Shown here: piece by piece, positions 8,434 to 17,758 of the stretch
Numbering within the stretch: the stretch's first letter is position 1
Layout: each line of letters opens with the position of its first letter
Made by a program: the position numbers and the translations under genes
Notes under the pieces: model-generated
What the model saw: only the letters and a program-made list of their open reading frames with translations
Told to the model about the DNA's origin: nothing
Database searches by the model: none
Assembly: GCA_030447925.1 (NCBI GenBank)
Contig: JAUJNX010000001.1
Location: 736,767-800,766 of the forward strand
Length of the DNA: 64,000 bases
Source: Egibacteraceae bacterium
Lineage (GTDB): Bacteria; Actinomycetota; Nitriliruptoria; Euzebyales; Egibacteraceae
Direction of reading: 5' to 3'

Positions 8434-8721
8434 CCTCGTACCGCGCGCGCGACGCCGTCGCGGTCGCCGCGCTGCGCTCGGCCCTGGCGGCGACCGACAA
8501 CGCCGAGGCCGTCGACGCCACCGACGTGCCGGCGGGCGCGATCGAGGCCAGCCCGTCGGCCTCGGCGCCCGCGAGGTCGAGCGGCGCGCGCTCGCCGAGG
8601 CGGACGCCGCGGCGCTCGTCCGCGCCGAGGTGACGACCGGCTCCGGGCCGAGGTCGCGGTCCTCGCCCGCCACGCCGCCGATGTTGGCCCGGCGTGTACT
8701 ACACTTGGTGGAGAGATCTGA
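8434..8721 (+). pseudogene. GatB/YqeY-like remnant
   Basis: Frame pieces reading YRARDAVAVAALRSALAATD, then GAREVERRALAEADAAAL, then DRLRAEVAVLARHAADVG match the order of helices in small GatB/YqeY-domain proteins (a paralogue of the tRNA-amidotransferase C-terminal domain). At least two frameshifts separate the pieces, and no start codon with a ribosome binding site is visible. It abuts the stop of the VOC gene. Confidence 0.5.
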
Positions 8722-8804
8722 CAGCGTCGTTGGCTCCCGTCCCCAGCACAGGCAGTAGGGCACGGACGCGTCACAGGTGATCCCCGAGAACGGGAGCAGA
8801 CGCC

Positions 8805-10990
8805 GTGCCAGCCCTCGCCACCACCGACGCCGCCGCGCCGCCGACCCTCCGGGACCTGAGTGACCCCCCCGGGGTGCTCGCGGGCATGCTCGCCGCCGAG
8901 CGCCTCCGCCGGGCGGGCGGGTTCGCCCCCGCCGACGTGCGCCGGCTCCGTGCGCTCGCCGTCCGGGGCGACGACCACCTCGTCCGCGCCGGTGCCTTGC
9001 GGGTGCTGTCCGCCGTGCCCGGTCCCGACGTCGACCGCGCCCTGCTGCGCGCCCTGGACGCCGATGCCGGCCTCGCCGAGCACGCTGCGTGGGCGCTCGC
9101 CGGCCGCGGCGTCCAGCCGGGGGCGGTGCGCCCGCTGCTCGGCATGGTGCAGGCGGGCGGCTTCGGCGGCGTGCTCGCGCTCGCGGCCCTGGAGGCGTGG
9201 GCGGCCGAGGACCGCACCGGCCTGGTCGGGCTGACCGCGGCGCTCCTGGGCGCGCTGCGCCGCGTGACCGGTCCCGCCCGCGCCGACCTGGTCGGGCTGC
9301 TCGGCCTCGCCGGCGGCACGGCCGCCGGGAACCTGCTCCGCGCGCTCGCCGTCGACCGCGACGAGGCGTCCGCCACGCGCGCCGCGGCGGTCACCGCGCT
9401 GGCCGCGCGGCCCGTCCCCGGCCGGGACGTCCTCCTGCGGCGCCTGGCGGCCGACCCCGACCCGGCCGTCCGCGGCGCGGTCCACCGGGCCGCATCGCCC
9501 GCCGGCCCGCGGCAGGGTCGGCGCCGCGGCGGGCTGCGGGTCGCGCAGGTGCTGGTGCAGGGCCGCCTCGACGGCGACCTGCGGTCGGCCGGGACGGGCG
9601 ACGGCGGCGGGCTCGTCACGCTCCTGGTCAACCTCGCGCGGAGCTGGCGGTGCAGCCCGCGGTCGAGGAGGTCGTCACCCTGGCGCGCGACCCCGGCGGG
9701 CGGGACGAGGGGGCCCGGCCCGCGGAGCCGATCGGGCTGGGCGCGCGCATCGCCTGGCTCCAGGTGGGGGCGACCGGCTCGCTGCCCGCCCCGGCGCTGT
9801 GGTCCCACCGCCGGGAGATCGAGTCCGAGTTGGCCCGCACCCTGCGTGCCACCGCCCCCGACGTCGTGCACCTGCGCGCCACCGACGGCGGCGCGTGGGC
9901 GGCCCTGCGGGTCTGCCGGCGCCTCGGGCTCCCGTACGTCTTCACCGTCGCGCCCGACCCCGCCAACGTGATCCGCGCCGCGGTGCGCCCCGGTGCCGTG
10001 CGCCGGACGGCCTGCGCCGCCGCCGACGCCGCGTAGCCCTGGTGGTCCCGCTGCGGGCCGGCGGGCGCCGCCGCCGCGGGCGCCGCGGCGCTGGTGACCT
10101 TCCCGCGGCCGGGCGGCGCCGCGGCGCTGGCGGAGCTGACCGGGCTGGACCTGCCCGCCGGCGCCGCGACCGTCGTGCCCGAGGGCGCGAGCCTGCGGGC
10201 CACCGCCGCGGCCGAGGCCGTGGTCACCGGCGTCGCGGCCGGGGACCCGCCCCCGCCCGTCCTCGCCGACCTCGCCGCCCGCATCGGCGGGCTCGCCCCC
10301 GACCGGCGCGGGCTGCCCCTGCTGGTCACCGCCGGGCGCCTCCACCCCGTGAAGGGGGTCGACCGGCTCGTCGCCGCGTGGGCGGGGACCCCGGCGCTGC
10401 GCCACGGGTTCAACGTCGTCGTGGTCGGCGGGGACCTGGCGGCCCCCTCGCCGGTGGAGCGCGGCGTGCTCGCCGCGATCGAGGTTGCGCTGGCCCGCCA
10501 CCCCGGCGCGGACGGGCTGGTGCTGCTCGGCGCCCGGCCCCACGCCGACGTGGCCCTGGTGCTGGCCGCCGCCAGGGCGGGGCTGGCGCCGGAGGTCGGG
10601 CCCGACGGGGTGTACGTGTGCGCCAGCGTGAAGGAGGAGTTCGGCCTCGCCCTGGTCGAGGCGCTGGCGGCGGGCCTGCCGGTCGTCGCCCCGGACGAGG
10701 GGGGCCCGCCCACCTACGTCGGGGACGGGGTGGACGGTGCGCTGGTCGACACGTCGTCGCCGGCGTCGCTCGCGGAGCGCATCCTCCGCGCCGCCGCCCT
10801 GCGCCACGACGCCGCCCGTGCCGCCCGCGCCCGGGCGCGCATCGGCGCCGAGGTCAGCCTCACCGGCATGGCCACCGCCCTGACGGCGGTCTACCGCGGA
10901 GTGGCGGATCCGGCGACCCGGGCCCCGGCGGCGGCCCCGGAGGCGGCCGTGGCGGCGAACCCGGCGGCCGCGGCGGGGGTGGTGCGGTGA
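8805..10990 (+). pseudogene. HEAT-repeat/GT4 glycosyltransferase, frameshifted
   Basis: Starts at GTG 8805 behind GGGAG. The first ~280 codons are Ala/Leu/Arg helical repeats of HEAT type (for example LVRAGALRVLSAVPGPDVDR). Near 9640 the frame must change to read ELAVQPAVEEVV...GARIAWLQVGATGS. That frame carries a Rossmann-like GT-B N-half (TAPDVVHLRATDGG) and meets a TAG at 10034. Downstream, in the same frame, is the donor-binding half with GRLHPVKGVDRLVAAW and the E-x7-E region (KEEFGLALVEALAAG). The product would be a family-4 glycosyltransferase with a HEAT front. It is broken unless the shifts are sequencing errors. Its end overlaps the next gene (GTGA). Confidence 0.6.
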
Positions 10991-12291
10991 GGACCGTCCT
11001 GGTCGTCGTCCCCGACTACCTGTCCCACTGGCTGCCGATGGGGTCGCTCGCGGCGGCGTGGGCGGCGGCGGGGGACCGGGTCGTGGTCGCGACCGGCCCG
11101 GCCATCCGGCCCCGGGCCGCCGCGGCGGGCCACGACGTCGTCGACCTGGTCCTCGGCCCGGCCAGCAACCCCGGGGTCGCCCGCCCCGGCGACCAGCCCG
11201 CCGGCGAGGCGAACCGGCTGGCGGGCTTCTTCGCCGCCACCCGGCGCGGGGCGGTGGCGACGCTGCGCTACCAGGCGGACGAGCGCACCCACGACCTGCT
11301 CTGGCGACCCGACGCGGTGGCGGCGCGGATGGCCGCCGTGCTCGGCGAGGTCCGCCCCGACGTCGTGCTGGCCGACCACCTCGCGTTCGGCGCGACCCTC
11401 GCGCTGCGGGCGCTGGGGCGCACCTTCGCCAGCGTCGCGCCCGGCCACCCCAGCAGCGTCCCCGGCCCCGGCGAGGTCTACGGCCTCCCGCCCGCCTGGC
11501 CCGCGGCGGTCACCCCCGACCCGGTCGCGGTCGAGGGGCTGCGCCGGCGCTGCCTCGACGTCCAGGCGGCCTTCACCGGGGAGTACAACCGCGCCCTGCG
11601 CGCGCTGGAACCGGCCGCACCGCCGGTGCGCGACGCCTTCGCCGCGACCGGCAGGACGGTCCTGCACCTGTACCCCGAGGCGCTGGTGCGCCGGCCCGTC
11701 GCGGGCCGCCACTACCTCGGCTCCGCCGGCCGCCGCGAGTCCCTGCCCGGCGACCTCCACGCCCTGCTGCGGCGCGACCCGGACCGGCCCACCGCCTACG
11801 TGTCGCTGGGGACGTTCCTGTCGGTGCGCGACGACGTGCTGGCAACGCTGGTCGAGGGCCTGCGCCCGGCCGGCGCGCGGGTGGTCCTGGCCACCGGCGC
11901 CGCCGACCCCGCCGCCCTGCCCGACCTGCCGGACGGGTCCGTCGCCCGGCCGGTCCTGCCGCAGGTGGCGGTGCTGGACCGCTGCGACGTGGTCCTCACC
12001 CACGGGGGCAACAACACCGTGACCGAGGCCCTGACCGCGGGCCTGCCGCTGGTGGTCGCGCCGCTCAGCACCGACCAGTTCGCGATCGCCGCCGACGTCG
12101 AGCGCAGCGGGGTCGGCGCCGAGGGCGACCCCACCCGCGCGACCGCGGCCGACGTGGCGGCCGCCGTCTGGGTCGCGCTGTCCCCACCGGTCCGCGCCCG
12201 CGCCGCCCGCCTCGGCGAGGCCCTGCGCGCCGACCCCGGCCCCGCCCGCGCCCGCGCCCTCCTCTCCCCGGCCCCGTCCCCGGCCGCCTGA
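10987..12291 (+). CDS. MGT-type UDP-glycosyltransferase (GT1)
   Basis: A 434-aa GT-B enzyme of the macrolide-glycosyltransferase type. The N-half begins VRTVLVVVPDYLSHWLPMGS, with the acceptor-side segment PDVVLADHLAFG. The C-half has AYVSLGTFLS and the donor-site signature THGGNNTVTEALTAGLPLV ending in P-x-x-x-DQ. Such enzymes move a nucleotide-activated sugar onto a small hydrophobic acceptor. The GTG overlaps the stop of the broken GT4 gene, so they were probably co-translated. Acceptor unknown; a link to the cluster starting 130 bp downstream is possible but unproven. Confidence 0.85.
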   Translation: MRTVLVVVPDYLSHWLPMGSLAAAWAAAGDRVVVATGPAIRPRAAAAGHDVVDLVLGPASNPGVARPGDQPAGEANRLAGFFAATRRGAVATLRYQADERTHDLLWRPDAVAARMAAVLGEVRPDVVLADHLAFGATLALRALGRTFASVAPGHPSSVPGPGEVYGLPPAWPAAVTPDPVAVEGLRRRCLDVQAAFTGEYNRALRALEPAAPPVRDAFAATGRTVLHLYPEALVRRPVAGRHYLGSAGRRESLPGDLHALLRRDPDRPTAYVSLGTFLSVRDDVLATLVEGLRPAGARVVLATGAADPAALPDLPDGSVARPVLPQVAVLDRCDVVLTHGGNNTVTEALTAGLPLVVAPLSTDQFAIAADVERSGVGAEGDPTRATAADVAAAVWVALSPPVRARAARLGEALRADPGPARARALLSPAPSPAA

Positions 12292-12367
12292 CGGGGCGCC
12301 GTCCGTCCACGGGCCGGCGTCCGGACGCGCCACCAGGGCCTTGCCCCGCACGGTTCCCGGGCGTATG

Positions 12368-12417
12368 GTTCGATAGATCTACACCCGTCGGTTCGCTCGA
12401 CGGGCCGAGCCGATAGA
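12368..12417. promoter_or_regulatory. Candidate promoter/operator region of the cluster ArsR gene
   Basis: Contains GTTCGATAGAT (12368-12378), a second CGATAGA 40 bp on (12411-12417), and an imperfect inverted repeat TCGGTTCG (12388-12395)/CGAGCCGA (12406-12413; 7 of 8 match). GTTCGATAxAT recurs upstream of the MIO-lyase gene at 17759, which suggests a shared factor. Confidence 0.4.
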
Positions 12418-12424
12418 CGGGTCA

Positions 12425-12802
12425 TTGCGCACACCCTCTGAGCCCCCGCGGGAGGCGATACAGCTGACCGACGTCCTCCACGCCCTGAGCGATCCCGTCC
12501 GACTCCAGATCGTGGCGGACCTCGCCGACGCCGGGGAGCTGCAGCCCGGGGCGGCGGACGCGACGGTTAGCAAGTCCACCCTCTCCTATCACTTCCGCAT
12601 GCTCCGCCAGGCGGGCGTCACCCGCACACGCATCGAGGGCAAGGAGCACTTCGTGTCCCTGCGCTACGAGGACCTCGAGGGGCGCTTCCCCGGGCTGCTC
12701 ACCGCCGTACTGGCCGAGGCGCACCGCCTGCGGCGCGAGGCCCTGGCCCTGCGCCCGGGGTCCGCCGGCCGGGAGGCCCGGCATGGGAGGGAGGTGTCGT
12801 GA
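12425..12802 (+). CDS. ArsR-family regulator of the accessory cluster
   Basis: A 125-aa winged-helix protein. LTDVLHALSDPVRLQIVADL is the N-terminal helix pair, STLSYHFRMLRQAGVTRTR the recognition helix and IEGKEHFVSLRYEDLE the wing. A TTG start was taken; an alternative start downstream is possible. No obvious metal site. Its TGA overlaps the ATG of the following SDR (TGATG), so it is the first gene of the transcript and probably the pathway regulator. Confidence 0.8.
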   Translation: MRTPSEPPREAIQLTDVLHALSDPVRLQIVADLADAGELQPGAADATVSKSTLSYHFRMLRQAGVTRTRIEGKEHFVSLRYEDLEGRFPGLLTAVLAEAHRLRREALALRPGSAGREARHGREVS

Positions 12803-13554
12803 TGCAGCCCCTGGCGGACCGGGCGGTCGTCGTCACGGGCGGGGGCTCCGGCATCGGCCGGGCCACGGCCCTGGCGCTCGCGCGCGGGGGTGCCCAGGTG
12901 CTCGTCGTCGGCCGCACCGCCAGCGCGCTGGAGGAGACCGCGGCGCACGCCCCCGGCATCGCCTGCCTCGCCGTCGACGTGACCGAGCCGGGCGCGGCGC
13001 AGGCGGTGGTTGATGAGGCCGTGCGCTGTTGGGGCCGCCTCGACGTGCTGGTGAACAACGCCGGCGGCTTCACCGGTCTGCCGCTGGAGGCCGCCACCCA
13101 GGAGGCGGTCGAGCAGTTGCTGCTGCTCAACGTGGTGGCACCCACGGCCTTCAGCAGGGCTGCGCTCCCGCACCTGGCCGCGGTGAGGGGGGCCATTGTC
13201 AACGTCTCCAGCACGTACGCGACGCGGCCCGCCCCGGGGGCCTCGCACTACGCGGCCAGCAAGGCCGCACTCGAGCACCTCACGCGCTGCTGGGCGGTCG
13301 AGCTGGCGCCGCGGGGCATACGCGTCAACTGTGTCGCACCTGGGCCCACCGAGACGCCGCTGCTGGGGCGCCTGGGCCTGCCGCCGGAGCGCGTCGAGCG
13401 GATCAAGCAGCGCGAGGCCGAGCGCATCCCCCTGCGGCGGCGCGGCACGGCAGAGGAGGTCGCGCGCTGGATCGTGCACCTCGCGGGACCCGACGCCGAC
13501 TGGGTCAGCGGGCAGGTGCTGGGTGTCGACGGGGGCTACCACCTGGTGGCCTGA
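12802..13554 (+). CDS. Short-chain dehydrogenase/reductase (SDR), copy 1
   Basis: A 250-aa classical SDR: TGGGSGIG cofactor loop near residue 15, NNAGG, and catalytic Ser-Tyr-Lys (NVSSTY; HYAASK). GRT after strand 2 suggests NADP(H), but this is weak evidence. The closest relative visible is the SDR at 25.5 kb: both share TRCWA followed by ELAPRGIRVN/EFAPHGVRVN and VAPGPTxTPxL. GGAGGGAGG lies ~9 bp upstream; a GTG one codon earlier would serve equally well. Probably oxidises or reduces a hydroxyl/keto group on the pathway intermediate. Confidence 0.85.
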   Translation: MQPLADRAVVVTGGGSGIGRATALALARGGAQVLVVGRTASALEETAAHAPGIACLAVDVTEPGAAQAVVDEAVRCWGRLDVLVNNAGGFTGLPLEAATQEAVEQLLLLNVVAPTAFSRAALPHLAAVRGAIVNVSSTYATRPAPGASHYAASKAALEHLTRCWAVELAPRGIRVNCVAPGPTETPLLGRLGLPPERVERIKQREAERIPLRRRGTAEEVARWIVHLAGPDADWVSGQVLGVDGGYHLVA

Positions 13555-13570
13555 CCGGGAGGGCTGCGTG

Positions 13571-14017
13571 GTGGATACGGACCTGCTGGTCCGCCTGTGG
13601 AGCCGAGCCCACGGGGCCGCCGCCGACGACGGCGACGCACCCGGGCATGCCCGCTTCATGGGCATCGAGCTCGTCGCGGCCGGCCGGGCCGGGCTGGAGC
13701 TGCGCTGGCAGCCCGGCGCGGCCCTGGCCAGCCCCATCGGGCTCGTGCACGGGGGCTACACGGCGGCCGTCCTGGACGACGCCGCCGGGCTGGCGTGCGC
13801 GACCTTCCAGGACGACTTCCGGCCGATGGTCACCCTGGACCTGCGCATCGACTACCTGCGGGGGGTCGCCCCCGGCGGCACCTACCGTGCGCGCGGCGCC
13901 GTCGTCCATCCCGGGCGGCAGCGCATGCTCGCGCAGGCGACGCTGCACGCACCGGACGGCCGCCTGGCGGCCCACGCGGTCGGCAGCTTCCTCCCCCACG
14001 TCCCCCCCGCCCCGTGA
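13571..14017 (+). CDS. Hotdog-fold (PaaI-type) thioesterase
   Basis: A 148-aa hotdog protein with the PaaI/4HBT signature GLVHGGYTAAVLDDAAGLA (HGG, then the catalytic acid) and a C-terminal strand GTYRARGAVVHPGRQ. Family role: hydrolysis of aryl- or acyl-CoA thioesters. The GTG chosen has GGGAGGG seven bases upstream; the GTG one codon earlier is too close. It follows the SDR by 16 bp in the same operon. An IS110 element has inserted right behind it. Confidence 0.85.
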   Translation: MDTDLLVRLWSRAHGAAADDGDAPGHARFMGIELVAAGRAGLELRWQPGAALASPIGLVHGGYTAAVLDDAAGLACATFQDDFRPMVTLDLRIDYLRGVAPGGTYRARGAVVHPGRQRMLAQATLHAPDGRLAAHAVGSFLPHVPPAP

Positions 14018-14025
14018 GTAGCCCT

Positions 14026-14039
14026 GTGTCAAGCGGTTG
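14026..14039. repeat. IS110 terminal inverted repeat, tnp 3' side
   Basis: GTGTCAAGCGGTTG; pairs with the reverse complement of 15459-15471. The transposase stop codon lies inside it (14029-14031). Confidence 0.5.
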
Positions 14040-15245
14040 TGTTGAGCAGGCGTTGGGCGCCGCGGTGGCGGGCGGGGTCGTAGGGGGTGTGGTCGTGCCA
14101 GCAGCGCCAGATGACGCGCAGCCAGGCGCGGGCGAGGATGCGGGTGGCGTGCTGGTGGGTCTTGCCGGCGGCGCGGTGGCGGTCGTAGATGGCGGCGGCC
14201 CAGGGCTGGCGCGGCGGCTGTCGCCGGCGAAGTCCATGACCGCGTCGCGCAGCTTCTTGTCGCAGGCCCAGCGGAACGTCACGACGTGATGGCGGCCGGA
14301 GGAGCGGGTGGACGGCGCGGCGCCGGCGAGCGCGGCGAGGGCGGCTTGGGTGGGGAAGCGGCCGCGGGCGTCGCCGATCTCGACCAGCAGTTTGGCGGCG
14401 CGGACGACGCCGGCGCGGGGCAGCGTTTGGAAGATCGCCGCGTCGGGGTGCAGCGCGAGCTGCTCGTGGATGTGGGTGTCCAGGGCGTGGATCTGGGCGT
14501 GGACGGCTTTGAGGGTGGCGACGTAGGCGGCGGTGGTGTGGCCGGCTGCGGCGCCGTCGCCGCCGTGCAGTCCGTCGGGGCCGGTCTGGAGGCGCTCCAG
14601 CAGCACCCGGGTGGGGGTGCGGCCGCTGTAGCGGTTGGCGGCGAGCCAGGCGCCCAGCCGTCGGTGGGTCAGCCAGGCGGCGGCGTCAGCGGTGGCGAAG
14701 CGGGTGAGGAACGTCAGGCTGATCGGGGAGTCCAGGTCGGCGAACAGCCCGACCGCGGCGGGGAAGACCACTCGCAGGTGGGCGCGCAGCTGGTTGCACA
14801 GCGCCACGCGGGTCTGGACCAGGTCGGTGCGGGCGCGGACCGCGGCGCGCAGCGCGAGGGTCTGGGCGCTGTCGGGCTGCAGCGGGGTCAGCCGGTGGCC
14901 GTCGGTGCGCAGCACGTCGGCCAGGACGTAGGCGTCGAAGCGGTCGTCTTTGTTGCCCGCCGACCCGTAGCGGGTGCGCAGGTGCTTGACCTGCCGCGGC
15001 GCGATGATCACCACCTGCAGGCCGGCGGACAGCAGCGCCTCCACGACCGGCCCGTCGGGGCGTTCGATCGCGACCTGGGCGACGCCGTGGCGGGTGAACG
15101 CCGCGACCAGCTGGCGGATCCCGGCGGCGTCGCCGACGGTGTTGGCGCGCTTCAGTACTGCGCCAGCGGCGTCGACGATGCACTGCTCGTTGGTGTCGGT
15201 GGCCCAGTCCACTCCTCCGGTGGGCGCGGTCGTGTCATCCTGCAT
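14029..15245 (-). pseudogene. IS110 transposase, frameshifted near the C-terminus
   Basis: The ATG has AGGAGG upstream. The N-terminal DEDD RuvC-like domain shows Asp13 (GVDWAT), Glu61 (AIERPD) and the pair in NKDDRFDA (Asp101/Asp104). The C-terminal Transposase_20 region reads TLPRAGVVRAAKLLVEIGD and a Ser-rich APSTRSSG. Near 14210 a one-base change shifts the frame. Restoring it gives a tail AAAIYDRHRAAGKTHQHATR...LLNTTA ending exactly in the terminal repeat. As written, the open frame runs on out of the element. Either an inactive copy or a sequencing error. Confidence 0.75.
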
Positions 15246-15458
15246 GCGTGCCTCCTGGCTGTTGGCCCAGTCGGGAAGCACCCGGTGGTGCTGGGACGTG
15301 CCCGTCGGTCGCTCACTGATCGGCGCTCGGTGGCGCTCAGCCCTGTTGCCGCTTGGCACGTCCCGGGCCGCCGGACCTCGCAGAACTCACGCTGGCCCTC
15401 ACGGGACAAGCGACCAAGGCGATGGCCCAGCAGGCACCGGGGTGCATCAGCAGTCCCA
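15246..15458 (-). ncRNA. Candidate bridge-RNA region of the IS110 element
   Basis: Established knowledge: IS110 elements encode a structured bridge RNA in the non-coding end next to the transposase. Here the upstream non-coding end has two perfect stems: AGCACC/GGTGCT (15277-15282/15287-15292, 4-nt loop), and directly beside it GGGACGTGCC/GGCACGTCCC (15293-15302/15355-15364) enclosing a 52-nt loop. This is the kind of stem with a large loop expected for a bridge RNA. Boundaries and guide sequences are not determined. Confidence 0.4.
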
Positions 15459-15486
15459 CGACCGCTGACACCGCGAGGGTGCACCA

Positions 15487-15999
15487 GTGAGCGGCTCGGC
15501 GGACCCCGAGCTGGGGGCTCTGGCCGACCGGGCGGCGATCGTCGACGTGATCGCCGACCTCGCGCTCACCCTGGACCTTGGGGAGTGGGAGCGCTACGCG
15601 GACTGCTTCAGCGAGGACCTCAGCGTGCGCAACCCGCACTTCGGCGCCGTGGAGGCGCGCAGGGTCGGCGGCCGCCGGTGGATGGCAGGCGTGCGCCGCA
15701 CGCAGGCGCAGATGGACGCCCGCCACCACGTCCTCAGCACGCCGCGGATCGAGCTGGACGGTGACCGCGCCGAGATCGTGGTGCTCCAGCAGGCCCGCTT
15801 CGTGCTGGCGGAGGTGCCCGGCGGGGGCGTGTACCAGGTGGGCGGCAGCCTGCGGTTGGGGATGGTCCGGCAGCCCGGCCGCTGGCGCATCCACCGGCTG
15901 GAGTTCGACGTGCTCTGGGACGACGGCAACCGTGAGGTCTTCGAGGAGGCCGCCCGGCGTGGGGCCGCGGCGGAGGCGGCGGAGGGGATCGACGGATGA
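15487..15999 (+). CDS. SnoaL-like (NTF2-fold) protein
   Basis: A 170-aa NTF2-fold protein of the SnoaL-like type: DRAAIVDVIADLALTLDLGE at the N-terminus, W-x-RYADCFSEDL, and a long C-terminal sheet (GGSLRLGMVRQPGRWRIHRL). Members act as cyclases, dehydratases or hydroxylases on polyketide or aromatic substrates, or are non-catalytic. It could supply the dehydration step missing from the cluster, which is inference only. The GTG follows a weak GAGG; the IS110 element ends just upstream and may have replaced the native leader. Its TGA overlaps the next ATG (ATGA). Confidence 0.75.
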   Translation: MSGSADPELGALADRAAIVDVIADLALTLDLGEWERYADCFSEDLSVRNPHFGAVEARRVGGRRWMAGVRRTQAQMDARHHVLSTPRIELDGDRAEIVVLQQARFVLAEVPGGGVYQVGGSLRLGMVRQPGRWRIHRLEFDVLWDDGNREVFEEAARRGAAAEAAEGIDG

Positions 16000-16772
16000 G
16001 GGCGGCCACGGATCCGCTGGCGCCCCTGCTGGCGGCGTTCTTCCGTCCGCAGCGTGCGCCGCGCCCCGCCGAGGACCTGCCCCTGCTGGCCCGCGGCCGC
16101 CGGCGGCGCTTCGCCTGCGGGCTGGTCGGCTGGTCCTACGGCGAGGGGCCCACGGTGCCACTCGTGCACGGCTGGCAGGGACGCGGGGCCCAGCTGGGGG
16201 CGTTCGTCGACCCGATCGTCCGCAGCGGCCGCCAGGCGCTGCTGCTCGACGGTCCCGCGCACGGCGACTCGCCCGGCGTGGAGGTCGATCCGCGCAGGTG
16301 GGCCGAGCACCTCGTCGCCGTCGGCGGTGAGACCGGGGAGCCGGCCGGCGTCGTGGCGCACTCGCTCGGCGCGATGGCGGCGGTGCTGGCGGCCGACGGC
16401 GGCCTGCGCGCGGACCGGCTGGTCCTGCTGTCCACCCCGAAGTCCGTGGTGCCCCGGCGCACGCGGGTCCAGCGGCTGGCCGGTCTCGACGGTCCCTCGG
16501 CCCAGCGCTTCGCGGACGCCGTCGACCAGCGCGTGGGCGTCCCGCTGGGCGACCTCGACCTGGACCGCTCGCGCGCCCTCTACGCCCGGTCCCGCGCCCT
16601 GTTCGTCCACGGCGGCGACGACCAGGAGGTGCCCGTCCAGGACGCCCTCGACGTCCTCGCCGTCTGGCCGGGGGCGCGCCTGCTCCAGTGCAGCGGGCTG
16701 GGGCACGTCAACGTGCTGCTCGACGCCGTGGTGGTGGCGGCGGCCGTCGCGTTCCTCGACCTGACCGATTGA
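15996..16772 (+). CDS. Alpha/beta-hydrolase
   Basis: A 258-aa alpha/beta-hydrolase. LVHGWQGRG forms the oxyanion region, VAHSLGAM the nucleophile elbow (Ser in H-S-L-G), HGGDDQEVP carries the acid and GLGHVNVL the catalytic His. Substrate unknown. Overlaps the SnoaL gene by 4 bp and ends the first part of the operon; a 92-bp gap follows. Confidence 0.85.
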   Translation: MRAATDPLAPLLAAFFRPQRAPRPAEDLPLLARGRRRRFACGLVGWSYGEGPTVPLVHGWQGRGAQLGAFVDPIVRSGRQALLLDGPAHGDSPGVEVDPRRWAEHLVAVGGETGEPAGVVAHSLGAMAAVLAADGGLRADRLVLLSTPKSVVPRRTRVQRLAGLDGPSAQRFADAVDQRVGVPLGDLDLDRSRALYARSRALFVHGGDDQEVPVQDALDVLAVWPGARLLQCSGLGHVNVLLDAVVVAAAVAFLDLTD

Positions 16773-16864
16773 TCACGCTGCCACATGGATCAGGCTGAAC
16801 TTCGTCTTAGACGCCTATTCACCCTTGTGCCACGATCGTCACGCAGCGAGCGGACGGGGGGGCG

Positions 16865-17713
16865 ATGGAACTGGTCGTCGTGGGGAACCACGCGGGCATG
16901 CCCGCGCCCGGGCACCCCAGCTCCGGTTACCTCGCGCGCACGGCGACGACCGCGATCCTCCTGGATTGCGGCCCGGGCGTCGCCGGGGCGCTGCCGGCGG
17001 TGGCGCACCCCTGGGACCTCGACGCGGTGCTGGTCAGCCACCTGCACCTGGATCACTGCTACGACCTGCTGGTCCTGGGCAAGCGCATGGTCCACCAGGC
17101 GCTGGCCGAGGGGGGTCCGCGCGCGCCCGTCCCGCTCCACGTCCCCCCGGGCGGCGCCGCCGCGCTGCGCGCGCTGAACGCGCTGTTCCCCGTCGGCCAC
17201 CCCGGGTCGCCACTGGACCACGTCTTCGACGTGGCCTTCTCGCTGGTGGAGTACCCGGCCGAGGGCACATTCGCGGCAGGGGAGGTGCGTGTCCGCACCG
17301 CGCCCATGCGCCATGCGCTCCCCTGCGCCGGGTTCCGCCTGGAGTCGGCGGAGGGGTCGCTGGTCTTCAGCGGCGACACGGGCACGACCGACGTCCTGGT
17401 CGGGTTGGCGGCGGGCGCCGACCTGCTCCTGTGCGAGGCCACTCTGCGGGAGCCCGACCAGACGGGGCACGGCCACCTGTCGGCGGCAGAGGCCGGGGCC
17501 GTCGCGGCGGCCGCGGATGTGGGTGAGCTGGTGCTGACCCACCTGACCCGCCACGACCCCGGCTGGTACGCGGGGCTCGCAGCGGACGCGCGCTCGGCCT
17601 TCCGCGGCCCCGTCTCCGTGTCCCGCCCGGGCTACGCCTTCGTGGCGGGAGCCGCCCGTCCACGGGGTTCGGGCGTCCGGCGGCACGTCGAGGGACTCGG
17701 CTCGATCGGCTGA
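16865..17713 (+). CDS. Metallo-beta-lactamase-fold hydrolase (RNase Z-like)
   Basis: A 282-aa MBL-fold protein. Zinc motif SHLHLDH (H-x-H-x-D-H), FSGDTGTTD carrying the bridging Asp, and a late LTHLTRHDP with the last His. The layout matches the RNase Z/AtsA-like branch (GNHAGMPAPG...SSGYL at the start). The sequence cannot separate a nuclease from an aryl-sulfatase/esterase or lactonase. In a cluster, a lactonase or thioesterase role is plausible. G-rich run before the ATG. Confidence 0.8.
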   Translation: MELVVVGNHAGMPAPGHPSSGYLARTATTAILLDCGPGVAGALPAVAHPWDLDAVLVSHLHLDHCYDLLVLGKRMVHQALAEGGPRAPVPLHVPPGGAAALRALNALFPVGHPGSPLDHVFDVAFSLVEYPAEGTFAAGEVRVRTAPMRHALPCAGFRLESAEGSLVFSGDTGTTDVLVGLAAGADLLLCEATLREPDQTGHGHLSAAEAGAVAAAADVGELVLTHLTRHDPGWYAGLAADARSAFRGPVSVSRPGYAFVAGAARPRGSGVRRHVEGLGSIG

Positions 17714-17758
17714 TCCGTCAGCCGCTGTTCACCTACCCGTCGATCGCGGAAGCATTCT

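Larger units (their letters stand above)
14026..15471 (-). mobile_element. IS110-family insertion sequence
   Basis: A ~1.45-kb element carrying one transposase on the minus strand, sitting between the thioesterase and the SnoaL-like gene and interrupting the plus-strand operon. Imperfect inverted ends are visible: GTGTCAAGCGGTTG at 14026-14039, and at 15459-15471 the reverse complement GTGTCAGCGGTCG (one gap, one mismatch). A ~215-bp non-coding stretch lies upstream of the transposase. Exact ends cannot be set, because IS110 elements do not make clear target duplications. Confidence 0.7.

Noticed and set aside
16773..16864. Terminator between the hydrolase and the MBL-fold gene
   Set aside because: Only a weak TGATC/GATCA pairing without a strong stem or T-run.
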